NCBI RefSeq assembly: GCF_002243175.1
Contig: NZ_NDYF01000017.1
Coordinates: forward strand, 130,207-194,206
Direction: 5' to 3'
Origin: Finegoldia magna_J
GTDB taxonomy: Bacteria > Bacillota > Clostridia > Tissierellales > Peptoniphilaceae
DNA length: 64,000 nucleotides
How positions within the stretch are numbered: the first letter of the stretch is position 1; each line of letters opens with the position of its first letter. The position numbers and the translations under genes were made by a program. Of this stretch, positions 25,528 to 33,886 are shown one piece after another. The notes beneath the pieces are model-generated. The model had not been told where the DNA came from. It saw only the letters and a program-made list of their open reading frames with translations, and ran no database searches.

Positions 25528-26304
25528 ATGGCGAATAAATCAATTAGTAAAGAAGAACAGGAGAATATTAAAGAATTATTCTTGAAATTCCAAGAAACAC
25601 GAGATAAGAAAACAAGGGATACTCTCGTTGAAAAAAACCTGTATATCGCTGAAATATTAGCTAAAAAATACACAGGAAGGGGAATCGAATACGATGATTT
25701 GTACCAAGTCGCATGTATCGGACTGATCTATGCGATTGACCGTTACGATCCATCAAAAGGCTACGAATTCTCATCCTATGCAACTCCTACAATAGTCGGA
25801 GAAATCAAAAAATATTTCAGAGACAAAGGCTGGGTCATCAGAGTTCCACGCAGAATTCAAGAACTCAATAAAAAAGTTGCCAACGCCAAGATTCACCTTG
25901 CACAAACCATGCAAAAATCTCCAACAGTTGAAGACATCGCAGATTACTTGTCGATATCTAACGAAGAAGTTTTGGAAGTGTTGGAAGGGGCGAAGGTGTA
26001 CGCTCCACAATCATTGGATCAATCAATCGATCAGTCAAGTGACGACAGGGATACTAATCTTAGCGATTTGATTGGAGAAGAAGACAAGGACATGCTGAAG
26101 TTTGAAAACAGAGATTTAATCAACAGATGCATGGAGGATTTGAACGAAGTTGAAAAGAAAATTCTTCTTGGAAGATATTTTGATAAGAAAACACAAATCG
26201 TGATTGCAGAGGAATTGGATATTTCGCAAATGACTGTCAGCAGAATGGAGAAGAAAATTCTCAAAAAATTCAAGGCGTCACTCAAGGAGCAACTGGAATT
26301 TTAA
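25528..26304 (+). CDS. SigB/SigF-type alternative sigma factor
   Basis: A 258-residue sigma-70 family factor of the B/F/G group. Region 2 includes DDLYQVACIGLIYAIDRYDP and YEFSSYATPTIVGEIKKYFR. Region 3 reads RDKGWVIRVPRRIQELNK, and region 4 ends with KTQIVIAEELDISQMTVSR. Length is normal. No sporulation gene is near, so the target is probably a stress or envelope regulon. It is controlled by the two genes in front of it. Confidence 0.93.
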   Translation: MANKSISKEEQENIKELFLKFQETRDKKTRDTLVEKNLYIAEILAKKYTGRGIEYDDLYQVACIGLIYAIDRYDPSKGYEFSSYATPTIVGEIKKYFRDKGWVIRVPRRIQELNKKVANAKIHLAQTMQKSPTVEDIADYLSISNEEVLEVLEGAKVYAPQSLDQSIDQSSDDRDTNLSDLIGEEDKDMLKFENRDLINRCMEDLNEVEKKILLGRYFDKKTQIVIAEELDISQMTVSRMEKKILKKFKASLKEQLEF

Positions 26305-26916
26305 ATGGAAATTTTGAGATTTGAAAATGTAAAATTCATCAAAGAGTACGATGATTTTTCTATAGATAAAAACGAAGTAGTTTTCGTTGTTGGTAAGAGT
26401 GGAAGCGGTAAATCCACTCTTCTCAAACTTATCAACAACACATTACAAATGAAATCGGGCAGAATTTTCTACAAAGATAAGAATATTTTGAATATCAAAC
26501 CTGTTGAATTGAGAAGAAACATCATAATGACTTCCCAGGAAAATTTCTTGTTTGATATGACTATAAGAGAGAATTTCCATGAGTTTTACAAGCTACGCGA
26601 TTTAGAAGAATTAACTGACGATGAAATCACGAAGTTTTTGAAAATCACTAATTTCGATGTCGATTTGAACCTCAATGTTGAGAAACTTTCCGGAGGAGAA
26701 AAGCAAAGGGTGTTCTTGGCTATTGCACTTAGCTTAGATCCTGAGGTTTTGTTATTGGATGAGCCGACAAGTGCTTTGGATAATAAGACTGCATTTGATA
26801 TGATGAAAAATATCGTGGATTACTGTAAACACAACGACATCACACTTGTAGTTGTGAGTCACGCTAGACAATTAGTCGACGAATTTGCAGATAAAATAAT
26901 CGATTTGGGAGATTAA
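26305..26916 (+). CDS. ABC transporter ATPase, FetA/YbbL type
   Basis: A 203-residue ATPase. Walker A VGKSGSGKST (about residues 28-37), signature KLSGGEKQRV, Walker B LLLDEPTSALD and the H-loop VVVSHARQ are all present. It starts on the base after the sigma gene stop and is followed one base later by its FetB-like permease. FetAB pairs export iron in E. coli; a metal or stress export role is likely here but unproven. Confidence 0.88.
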   Translation: MEILRFENVKFIKEYDDFSIDKNEVVFVVGKSGSGKSTLLKLINNTLQMKSGRIFYKDKNILNIKPVELRRNIIMTSQENFLFDMTIRENFHEFYKLRDLEELTDDEITKFLKITNFDVDLNLNVEKLSGGEKQRVFLAIALSLDPEVLLLDEPTSALDNKTAFDMMKNIVDYCKHNDITLVVVSHARQLVDEFADKIIDLGD

Positions 26917-26917
26917 A

Positions 26918-27691
26918 ATGGGAATAATTAAAATACCATGGACAAGGTTCGTTCTGATTTATTTGCTTTTGTTAGTTGTGTTATTCGTAATGAAGAAATG
27001 TCGTATCAACAAAACAAAAATGCTAGTTGTAGCAAGTGTTCGTATGACTGTCCAACTTATTATCGCAGGTTTCATCCTAACTTATGTTATAAATGCGAAC
27101 AACAATTTATTTGTAATAATTTACATATTGGTAATGGCGACATTCAGCAGTTTAAAAGTTTTCAGAGGAAATCATTTATCTGACAAATTCAAGGTGATAA
27201 TAGGACTTAGCATACTATTTTCGGGATTACTTGTGGAGTGTTTCTACGTGGGATTTGTCATCAGAAAACCGATTTTGGATGCACAATACGCGATTCCAAT
27301 TTCTGGAATGCTTTTCGGAAACACAATGACTGCTGTGAATTTGGGAGTAAATTACTTAAACGAAAATCTGAAACTAAACAAAAACAAAATCACAACACTA
27401 ATTAATTTGGGAGTAAGTGCAGACACAGCACTTATTCCTATTGTGAATCAATCCGTAGAAATGGCGATACTACCTAATTTGAACAGTATGATTGCGATGG
27501 GAATTATAAGTCTTCCTGGAATGATGACAGGACAAATCTTATCCGGAGTTAGCCCAAACACTGCGATAATTTATCAGATTTCTGTGATGATAGCCATCTG
27601 CGCAAGTGTAAACATTGCAAGTTTCTTGTCGCTTTATTTGGGATACAAAAGTTTGATTAATAATAGAGAACAAATAAATTTTGAATTATAA
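26918..27691 (+). CDS. ABC transporter permease, FetB/YbbM (UPF0014) type
   Basis: A 257-residue membrane protein with about seven hydrophobic segments. The family signatures VRMTVQLIIAGFIL, ISGMLFGNTMTAVNLGVNYL and MISLPGMMTGQILSG-like (IISLPGMMTGQILSGV) are clear. It forms the membrane partner of the ATPase gene one base upstream. The gene ends just before the fumC ribosome site. Confidence 0.9.
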   Translation: MGIIKIPWTRFVLIYLLLLVVLFVMKKCRINKTKMLVVASVRMTVQLIIAGFILTYVINANNNLFVIIYILVMATFSSLKVFRGNHLSDKFKVIIGLSILFSGLLVECFYVGFVIRKPILDAQYAIPISGMLFGNTMTAVNLGVNYLNENLKLNKNKITTLINLGVSADTALIPIVNQSVEMAILPNLNSMIAMGIISLPGMMTGQILSGVSPNTAIIYQISVMIAICASVNIASFLSLYLGYKSLINNREQINFEL

Positions 27692-27704
27692 TTGGAGGAA
27701 AAAA

Positions 27705-29063
27705 ATGAGAATTGAAAAGGATTCTATCGGTGAAATCGAAGTAAGTGACGATGTTTTGTGGGGAGCACAAACTCAAAGAAGTTTCAACAATTTTAAAATT
27801 GGAACAGAAAAAATGCCACTTGAAGTCATCAAAGCGCTCACAAGATTAAAAAAAGCGTGTGCGATTTCTAATAACAAATTGGGAAAACTTACAGACGAAA
27901 AAAAGGATTTAATTGTGGGTGCATGTGATGAAATCTTGGATCACAAACATGACAGCGAATTTCCACTAGCTGTGTGGCAAACTGGATCTGGAACGCAATC
28001 CAACATGAATGTGAACGAAGTTATCGCACACATCGCAAACAAAAAGATTGGTGACAACATCATTCATCCTAACGATGATGTAAACAAATCCCAAAGTTCC
28101 AACGATACATTCCCATCTGCAATCCACATTGCACTTAAACACATGATTGATTCAGAACTAATCGAAGAATTAGAAAACACTGAAAAAGTCTTGGAAAAAT
28201 TGATGGAAGAAAACAAAGATATCATCAAAATAGGACGTACACATTTGCAAGATGCAGTGCCTCTAAGATTGTCACAAGAAATATCGGGATGGCTTTTCAT
28301 GATTAGAAAAGGCAAACAACACATTATTGAAGCAAGCAAAGCGTTAAACGAACTTGCAATTGGAGCTACAGCCGTTGGAACAGGACTCAACGCAGTTAAA
28401 GGATTCGACCAAATGGTAGTAGATGAAATAAATGCCCAAACAAATGGAGAATTCATCACTGCAGAAAACAAATTCCACGCACTTACATCAAAAGATGCAA
28501 TAAGCTATACTCATGGAGCAATCACAGCCCTTGCTAATAATTTGATGAAAATTGCAAATGATGTGAGATTTTTGGCGAGTGGTCCAAGATGTGGAATCGG
28601 CGAATTATCAATTCCAGCAAATGAACCGGGCTCATCAATCATGCCTGGCAAAGTAAATCCAACACAAGCAGAAGCGTTGACTATGGTTTGTGTACAAATA
28701 ATGGGCAACAATACGACAATTCAAGTCGCAGCAAGCCAGGGAAATTACGAACTAAACGTATATATGCCTGTGATTATATATAACGCGTTGCAATCAGTAC
28801 GACTAATCAAAGATGCTACAAAATCTTTTACAGATAATTGTCTAAGAGGACTCAAAGCAAACAGAGAAGTCATCGATTATTATTTGAACAATTCGTTAAT
28901 GCTAGTCACAGCCCTTAACACCAAAATTGGCTACGACAAAGCTAGTACAATCGCAAAATATGCACACAAAAACAACACAACACTTAAACAAGCTTCCCTT
29001 GATTTGGAAATTCTAACAGAAGAAGAATTTGACGAATACGTCGACCCTACAAAAATGTGCTAG
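27705..29063 (+). CDS. fumC: Class II fumarate hydratase
   Basis: A 452-residue class II fumarase catalysing fumarate to malate and back. The signature GSSIMPGKVNPTQAE, the substrate loop TGSGTQSNMNVNEV and IGRTHLQDAVP are present. I place the start at 27705 after TTGGAGGAAAAAA; an upstream ATG at 27681 has no ribosome site. In an anaerobe without a full citric acid cycle it probably serves fumarate or aspartate metabolism. Aspartase is a close relative, but the SSIMPGKVNP and early-domain motifs fit FumC. Confidence 0.92.
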   Translation: MRIEKDSIGEIEVSDDVLWGAQTQRSFNNFKIGTEKMPLEVIKALTRLKKACAISNNKLGKLTDEKKDLIVGACDEILDHKHDSEFPLAVWQTGSGTQSNMNVNEVIAHIANKKIGDNIIHPNDDVNKSQSSNDTFPSAIHIALKHMIDSELIEELENTEKVLEKLMEENKDIIKIGRTHLQDAVPLRLSQEISGWLFMIRKGKQHIIEASKALNELAIGATAVGTGLNAVKGFDQMVVDEINAQTNGEFITAENKFHALTSKDAISYTHGAITALANNLMKIANDVRFLASGPRCGIGELSIPANEPGSSIMPGKVNPTQAEALTMVCVQIMGNNTTIQVAASQGNYELNVYMPVIIYNALQSVRLIKDATKSFTDNCLRGLKANREVIDYYLNNSLMLVTALNTKIGYDKASTIAKYAHKNNTTLKQASLDLEILTEEEFDEYVDPTKMC

Positions 29064-29136
29064 TTAAAAAAATATTTTATATTGAAAAATAATAATATAA
29101 AATATATAATAAGTATGAGGGTAATGGGGGGAGAAT

Positions 29137-29361
29137 ATGAAAAAGAAATTAACGATATATGTGGTAGCAGTGATGACGTTTCTGATGCATATTGGATATG
29201 ACATAAGCTACGGCGAAACAGAAAATAATATAATGTTGGCTAGTACACAAACTTTGCCAAAAGCAGGCATAGACAACGAGCATATTTTAATAAGCATCGC
29301 TTGTTTAATAATCATTACTGGTGCATTTTTTGTGTTTTTTAAAAAAAGAGAAAAGAAGTAA
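29137..29361 (+). CDS. Small surface peptide with LPKAG sortase-type signal
   Basis: A 74-residue protein with an N-terminal signal sequence (residues 1-26), a very short mature part and LPKAG at 40-44, then a hydrophobic segment (49-68) and KKREKK. This is the layout of a sortase substrate with almost no body, only 13-14 residues between the signal and the motif. It follows a GGGGGGAGAAT ribosome site. It may be a remnant of a larger surface protein or a genuine small wall peptide. Confidence 0.6.
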   Translation: MKKKLTIYVVAVMTFLMHIGYDISYGETENNIMLASTQTLPKAGIDNEHILISIACLIIITGAFFVFFKKREKK

Positions 29362-29392
29362 GTTATTGATTTACTTAGATAGGAAAACTCAT

Positions 29393-29431
29393 GCAGTTAA
29401 GCATATCGCAAATATGCTTAGCTGTTTTTTT
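29393..29431 (+). terminator. Simple terminator, parent form of palindrome A
   Basis: GCAGTTAAGCATAT pairs with ATATGCTTAGCTG around a short loop, followed by seven T. The same outer arms recur at 29480 and 29901, where a 135-bp palindrome occupies the loop. Confidence 0.8.
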
Positions 29432-29479
29432 GTTGCTTAGGTAGGTGAATAATTGCATTGCTAACATAGGTAAGTTTAC

Positions 29480-29661
29480 GCAGTTAAGCATATTGCACGA
29501 ATATCTAGACTACAAAAATAAATAAATCCTAAGCTCATAAGCCTAAAATCGCAAACTCGCTGACGCTCAAACAGTGCGATTTTTGACGGCTTATTTCACT
29601 TGGATTTATGTTTATTTTCTCCGTATGATATTCTTAGCAATAAGGCTTAACTGCTTTTTTT
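29480..29661 (+). repeat. Palindrome A, copy 1
   Basis: Outer arms GCAGTTAAGCATATTGC and GCAATAAGGCTTAACTGC (complementary, then T run) enclose a 135-bp core (29499-29633). The core begins GAATATCTAGACTACAAAAA and ends TTTTCTCCGTATGATATTC. Inside is a second stem, AAATCC, ATAAGCC and AAAATCGCA pairing with TGCGATTTT, GGCTTAT and GGATTT. The whole is one long imperfect hairpin ending in T residues. Confidence 0.88.
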
Positions 29662-29701
29662 GTTGCTTATTAAAATACTTTATAGGGAAGAATAAAGATG
29701 T

Positions 29702-29802
29702 GTAGAAAACCAAAATTACAGGTAATAATCTACGGAAAATTTTTAGAGTCAAGTTGGTCGGATTTTTCCAAGGAAAATCTGAATGTAATTTTGGTAATCT
29801 AC
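29702..29802 (+). repeat. Palindrome B, copy 1
   Basis: GTAGAAAACCAAAATTACA at the left and TGTAATTTTGGTAATCTAC at the right are nearly complementary. An inner hairpin is GGATTTTTCC-AA-GGAAAATCT. A T run follows. Length is 101 bp. Confidence 0.85.
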
Positions 29803-29900
29803 TTTTTATAATTTATCAACATACTTGGTTTTGAAATGGGGAATTTTGTGTAGAAGAAGTTTGTTGTTTGAATATTTATTGCTTAGATAGGTAAACTCAC

Positions 29901-30082
29901 GCAATTAGGCATATTGCACGAATATCTAGACTACGAAAATTTGTTATTTCTAAATCTCGAAACCCTAAAATTTGAAGCTCACTACGTTCGGCGGTCAAAT
30001 TTTAGCCGGGTTTCTTCGATTTGAAACAACTTGAATTTTCTCCGTATGATATTCTTAGCAATAAGGCTTAACTGCTTTTTTT
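29901..30082 (+). repeat. Palindrome A, copy 2 with exchanged inner stem
   Basis: Same outer arms and core ends as copy 1, and the core is again exactly 135 bp (29920-30054). The inner stem sequence is wholly different yet still self-complementary: GAAACCC and TAAAATTTGA pair with TCAAATTTTA and GGGTTTC. Pairing is kept while sequence is not. Confidence 0.88.
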
Positions 30083-30122
30083 GATGCTTATTAAAATACT
30101 TTATAAGGAAAAGAAAAGATGA

Positions 30123-30223
30123 GTAGAAAACCAAAATTACAGGTAATAATCTACCTTGTATTTTTTAGAGTCAAGTTGGTCGGATTTTTTCAGAAAAATC
30201 TGAATGTAATTTTGGTAATATAC
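30123..30223 (+). repeat. Palindrome B, copy 2
   Basis: 101 bp, 421 bp after copy 1, with the same outer arms. The inner hairpin differs (GGATTTTTTC/GAAAAATCT) but still pairs. A T run follows. Confidence 0.85.
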
Positions 30224-30281
30224 TTTTTGAATTTATCTACATAGATTGTTTCAGCTCTAAATTTAAAAAATCATCAAGCAC

Positions 30282-30416
30282 GAATATCTAGACTACGAAA
30301 ATAAATAAATCCTAAGCTCATAAGCCTGAAATCGCAAACTCGCTGACGCTCAAACAGTGCGATTCTTGACGGCTTATTTCACTTGGATTTATACTTATTT
30401 TCTCCGTATGATATTC
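30282..30416 (+). repeat. Palindrome A, copy 3, in the loop of a different terminator
   Basis: A 135-bp core nearly identical to copy 1. The outer arms are unrelated to copies 1 and 2: AAAAAATCATCAAGC to the left and GCTTTGGATGATTTTTT to the right pair with each other. This is the likely terminator of the GNAT gene on the minus strand. The core thus sits in the loop of another terminator. Confidence 0.87.
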
Positions 30417-30435
30417 TTAGCTTTGGATGATTTTT

Positions 30436-30915
30436 TTATTTGCCAAGGAATTTTATATAAATTTGGCAAGGGTTCCATTCATCCCACAAATCTGGGAATA
30501 CTTCTAGTTTTTTATAGCCCATGGCTTGGTAAAAGCTGTTGGTTATGTCGTATTCTTCGTAGTGACCTGTTTCTACTGTTTTTACTTGTGAATAGATGTA
30601 TCCTAGTTTTCTAGCCAAATTTTCATAGGCTTCATTTAATTTTTTTCCTAGCCCTTGACGGTGGAATTTCTTTTTGATTCCCATTACAAATATATCCGCA
30701 CAATCTGGGCTTGTATTATTTAAAACTACAAAACCAACAGGATTTTCTTCTAAAAAGCACGCTAAAAATGGCTTGTTTTGGGAATCTACGATATATTCTT
30801 CAGTGCTTTCTGGCATGCCGAACCATTCTGGCAAGTCATTCAAGACTTCTCTCGATATTTTTTCTTTTTCTTTTTTATCTACTATTTCTTTTATAATAAA
30901 TTCCATATTTTTCAT
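30436..30915 (-). CDS. GNAT family N-acetyltransferase
   Basis: A 159-residue acetyl-CoA dependent acyltransferase. The acetyl-CoA loop FHRQGLGKKLNEAYENLA follows the beta strand CADIFVMGIKK. The closing segment ITNSFYQAMGYKKLEVFPDLW matches the usual GNAT end. Substrate is unknown. It is a single gene, with palindrome A copy 3 forming part of its terminator. Confidence 0.85.
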   Translation of the reverse strand: MKNMEFIIKEIVDKKEKEKISREVLNDLPEWFGMPESTEEYIVDSQNKPFLACFLEENPVGFVVLNNTSPDCADIFVMGIKKKFHRQGLGKKLNEAYENLARKLGYIYSQVKTVETGHYEEYDITNSFYQAMGYKKLEVFPDLWDEWNPCQIYIKFLGK

Positions 30916-30947
30916 TTCCTTTTCAATTATATTGTATCAATTAATTT

Positions 30948-31592
30948 TTACAAATAATCTATTAAATTTTCTTCTGATATATCTATTGGGTCGTCATGGT
31001 AGTATACTTTGACTATCATGTCTTCTGTGATTTCCCAGATGTTTCCTTGGACTGCGAAAATGTTCCATTCATCGATGTCGAAGATTCGTTTGTAGCTTTG
31101 GTAGATTTTTTTGTATTCTTCAGGATACAAATATCTATAATCTTCGGAGCCTATTATAAATGGGTTGGGCATTTTGTTATCTTTTAAATATTTGTAGTAC
31201 TGTTTCAAATCTTCTTCATTTAATGGTACATAGTGGTTGTTGAGGACGTAGTCCCATTTTGCTCCATCTAGATAGACTATCTTTTCTGCGGGTACTTTGA
31301 GGCAATACGCTACGGAGTTTTCGTCTGGTTTCATGCAGTTTTTGTTACTAACTGAGCACCATATTGGTAGTTTTACATCATCAGGTTTTGGGACGATTTG
31401 TTCTGCTTGTTTGACAAAATAGGTGTATTTTTCTCTAAAAAACTCATAGATGTCTCCCAAATGTTCACTTGCGTATTCCAATTTGTTTATGAATCTTTTT
31501 TCTTTTTTCAATACGTCTAGTGATCTTTTATCTTGCATTGTGTAAAGCATTACATATCCATTTGTTTCATTTGGGTTTTTCATTTGTTTCAT
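30948..31592 (-). CDS. DUF3841 protein
   Basis: A 214-residue protein of the DUF3841 type, judging from YVMLYTMQDKRSLDVL at the N-terminus, LPIWCSV, and a DGAKWDYVLNNHYVPL core. The function of this family is not known. The start is at 31592, after AAGGAACAAATA, where it overlaps the stop of the upstream DUF1275 gene by one base. A frame reaching 31706 would overlap that gene by 115 bases and is unlikely. Confidence 0.75.
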   Translation of the reverse strand: MKQMKNPNETNGYVMLYTMQDKRSLDVLKKEKRFINKLEYASEHLGDIYEFFREKYTYFVKQAEQIVPKPDDVKLPIWCSVSNKNCMKPDENSVAYCLKVPAEKIVYLDGAKWDYVLNNHYVPLNEEDLKQYYKYLKDNKMPNPFIIGSEDYRYLYPEEYKKIYQSYKRIFDIDEWNIFAVQGNIWEITEDMIVKVYYHDDPIDISEENLIDYL

Positions 31593-32248
31593 TATTTGTT
31601 CCTTTCTGTTTCGTGCATTATGATGAATGCGATGAGTATTATGACAGGAAGTATGAGTATTGATTTTGTTGAGTAGACAATTGATGTTAATGTTCCGATT
31701 ATACAACCTAGTATGAATATCAAGATTGCAGAATATGTCGTAAATGATGCTTTGAGTAGGTTGTTATCTTTTGTGTAGAAGTAGTCGATGAGTCTGTCGG
31801 TTGCTTTTTTCAAATTACCTGTGCACATTGTGGTCATTAAATCCACTCCATTAAATCTTCGAAACGCTTCGATTTGCATTGCGCACACGAATGATATGAG
31901 AAGACATGCTAATTTGTTCAAATTTTCTGGGATAAATCCAACTAATGCAAGGATTATTCCTTCAAAAACTATGATAACTTGTCTCCAATGTACGATTTTC
32001 ATGTATTTGTGCTTTTTTTCAAATATTCTAACCAGAGTTGTCCCCAAAATGAATGCGATAATCGGCATAACATAGCGCACTATTTTGTCCAAATTCCCGT
32101 AGCAAATATTAATCGAGAGTAGTACGAGATTTCCTGTTTGTGCGAATGCGAAAACTCCACCACGTGTTACGTAGCTATAACTATCCAAGAACCCTCCGAT
32201 TAGTGTTAGTATGAACATAATTTGTAAACTTTCAGATTTTTGTGTCAT
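31592..32248 (-). CDS. YoaK/DUF1275 family membrane protein
   Basis: A 218-residue protein with six hydrophobic segments. The family features GGFLDSYSYVTRGGVFAFAQTGN at the N-terminus and MTTMCTGNLKKA in the middle are clear. This family is widespread, and its function is not settled. It is translationally coupled to the DUF3841 gene. Confidence 0.88.
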   Translation of the reverse strand: MTQKSESLQIMFILTLIGGFLDSYSYVTRGGVFAFAQTGNLVLLSINICYGNLDKIVRYVMPIIAFILGTTLVRIFEKKHKYMKIVHWRQVIIVFEGIILALVGFIPENLNKLACLLISFVCAMQIEAFRRFNGVDLMTTMCTGNLKKATDRLIDYFYTKDNNLLKASFTTYSAILIFILGCIIGTLTSIVYSTKSILILPVIILIAFIIMHETERNK

Positions 32249-32287
32249 TAAATCACCTGCTTATTTGATTACATTATACCATTTTTT

Positions 32288-32335
32288 CATTTATAGAAAA
32301 AACCAATAAATGATTTTAAAATAATATGGTAAAAT
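32288..32335 (+). promoter_or_regulatory. Rhodanese promoter with CATTTAT-N11-ATAAATG operator
   Basis: CATTTAT (32288-32294), 11 bp, ATAAATG (32306-32312), then 17 bp and the -10 TAAAAT (32330-32335). The same layout occurs upstream of the second rhodanese gene. The right arm sits at the -35, which has no consensus hexamer, suggesting an activator. Confidence 0.6.
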
Positions 32336-32367
32336 AAATTTGTAACAAATTAATTCTAGGAGGAATT

Positions 32368-33462
32368 ATGAAAAAACTATACAAATTATTGCTATTAGTT
32401 GCCGTTGTTAGCATGGCTTTCACATCATGTGCTAAAAATGACGACAAAGATAACACTAAACAAGAACAAAAGACTGAACAAAAAACAGAAGAAAAGGTTG
32501 ATGAAAAGAAGGAAGAATCATCAAATAAAGAAGTTGACAGAGAAATCTTCGTCAATCCACAATATGTAAAGGATGTAATCGACGGAAAAAGCGATGTAAA
32601 AGATTACGTTGTAGTTGAAGCAACTTGGGGAGAAGCTAAGGACAGCCCAGATTATTTGAAAGAAAATGGTCACATCAAAGGTGCCATCCATGTTAACACA
32701 GATTCAATCGAAGTTGGTCCAGTGTGGAATTTGAGATCTCCTGAGGAAATCGAAAAAGCATTATTATCACAAGGAATTACAAAAGACAAGACAGTTATAG
32801 TTTACGGACCAAATACTGGAGCAACAAGAGTTGCATTCACTTATATGTATGCAGGCGTTGAACACGTTAAGATTTTAAACGGTGGAATTAAAGCTTGGAA
32901 AGATAAAGGATTTGAAACAGAAACTACTGAAAACAAACCAGTCGCAGTAACTGATTTTGGAACAAAAATCCCAGCTCATCCAGAATATTTGATTTCTTTG
33001 GATCAAGCAAAAGACAAGCTTGAAAACGACAAGAACTTCCAATTAATTTCAATCAGAAGTGAAAAAGAATGGAAGGGAATTGAATCAGGATATTCTTACA
33101 TTCCAAAAGATGGTGAACCAAAAGGCGCATTGTGGGGTAAATCAGGAAAAGACAACTCTGATATGTCTTTCTACACAAACCCAGATGGAACTTACAAATC
33201 ATTTGATGAAGTTAAGAAAATGTGGGAAGAACAAGGAATATCTACAGACAAAGAAATGTCATTCTACTGTGGAACAGGTTGGAGAGCAACTTTGCCTTGG
33301 TTTATAGCATTTGAAAACGGATTGAACCCAACAATCTTTGATGGTGGTTGGAACGAATGGCAAATGCATAAAGAACTTCCAGTACAAGTTGGAGATCCTA
33401 AAGACAAGGACGTAGAATTCACAACAGTTGACAAATTACCAAACGACAAAGCAACAAAATAA
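32368..33462 (+). CDS. Two-domain rhodanese (sulfurtransferase) lipoprotein
   Basis: A 364-residue secreted sulfurtransferase. A lipobox ends in AFTSC (Cys20-21 region), followed by a lysine/glutamate-rich spacer. Two rhodanese domains follow (about 50-200 and 210-350). The first has lost its active-site cysteine (VYGPNTGATR), as is normal for thiosulfate sulfurtransferases. The second has FYCGTGWRAT with catalytic Cys301. It is anchored outside the membrane and may transfer sulfur from thiosulfate. A membrane gene overlaps its stop (TAATG). Confidence 0.9.
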   Translation: MKKLYKLLLLVAVVSMAFTSCAKNDDKDNTKQEQKTEQKTEEKVDEKKEESSNKEVDREIFVNPQYVKDVIDGKSDVKDYVVVEATWGEAKDSPDYLKENGHIKGAIHVNTDSIEVGPVWNLRSPEEIEKALLSQGITKDKTVIVYGPNTGATRVAFTYMYAGVEHVKILNGGIKAWKDKGFETETTENKPVAVTDFGTKIPAHPEYLISLDQAKDKLENDKNFQLISIRSEKEWKGIESGYSYIPKDGEPKGALWGKSGKDNSDMSFYTNPDGTYKSFDEVKKMWEEQGISTDKEMSFYCGTGWRATLPWFIAFENGLNPTIFDGGWNEWQMHKELPVQVGDPKDKDVEFTTVDKLPNDKATK

Positions 33463-33851
33463 TGAAAATATTTAGAAGAATTTTATCTGTAATACAAATC
33501 ATAGCTTTGTTTGCGATATTTATCGTGCATTATTTCACCAAACACAAAATGGGAATGCAACGACACGTAATGTACAAAAACATGATGTTCGAGCAACTTG
33601 TCGACATGAATATCGTAATTCCAGTTATAATAACAGTGTTTATACTGATGTTTGTGTATTTGACTTACAAAATCATCAAGCACAAAACATCCAAGCTAGA
33701 ATACGTGCTGTTCGTGAATCTTTCAGTATTTGCAATATTAATGGCGGTATTTGCCAAAAATATTTTCGAATTGGATTACAACGTAGCAATCATCCTATCA
33801 GCAGTCGTTGCGCTACTACAATTTATAAAAGCAACAAGCTCATCTTATTAG
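33462..33851 (+). CDS. Four-helix membrane protein coupled to rhodanese
   Basis: A 129-residue membrane protein with four hydrophobic segments (about 8-24, 50-70, 81-97 and 103-123). The family is not recognised. Its start overlaps the rhodanese stop, so the two are made together and may act together at the membrane. Its last codons form the left arm of the terminator and part of a 43-bp direct repeat. Confidence 0.65.
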   Translation: MKIFRRILSVIQIIALFAIFIVHYFTKHKMGMQRHVMYKNMMFEQLVDMNIVIPVIITVFILMFVYLTYKIIKHKTSKLEYVLFVNLSVFAILMAVFAKNIFELDYNVAIILSAVVALLQFIKATSSSY

Positions 33852-33859
33852 GTGAGCTT
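33817..33859 (+). repeat. 43-bp direct repeat, left copy (flanks hicAB)
   Basis: Matches 34575-34617 at 41 of 43 positions. It contains the terminator (stem AAGCTCATC/GGTGAGCTT, 33836-33859, then T run) and the last codons of the four-helix membrane gene. Confidence 0.85.
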
Positions 33860-33886
33860 TTTGATTGGGAAAAATTATCCATAATA

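Larger units (their letters stand above)
29362..30435. repeat. Nested palindrome region with exact 421-bp period
   Basis: This 1-kb gap has no gene. It holds two palindrome families in the order A1 (29480-29661), B1 (29702-29802), A2 (29901-30082), B2 (30123-30223), A3 (30282-30416). A1 to A2 and B1 to B2 are both exactly 421 bp apart, so the A+B unit was duplicated. See the separate entries for the elements. Confidence 0.9.

Noticed and set aside
29480..30416. CRISPR array or tRNA cluster in the repeat gap
   Set aside because: Repeats are 101-182 bp palindromes without regular spacers, and no cloverleaf or CCA-type ends are seen.
31593..31706. N-terminal extension of the DUF3841 gene
   Set aside because: It would overlap the DUF1275 gene and has no ribosome site; the ATG at 31592 has a good one.
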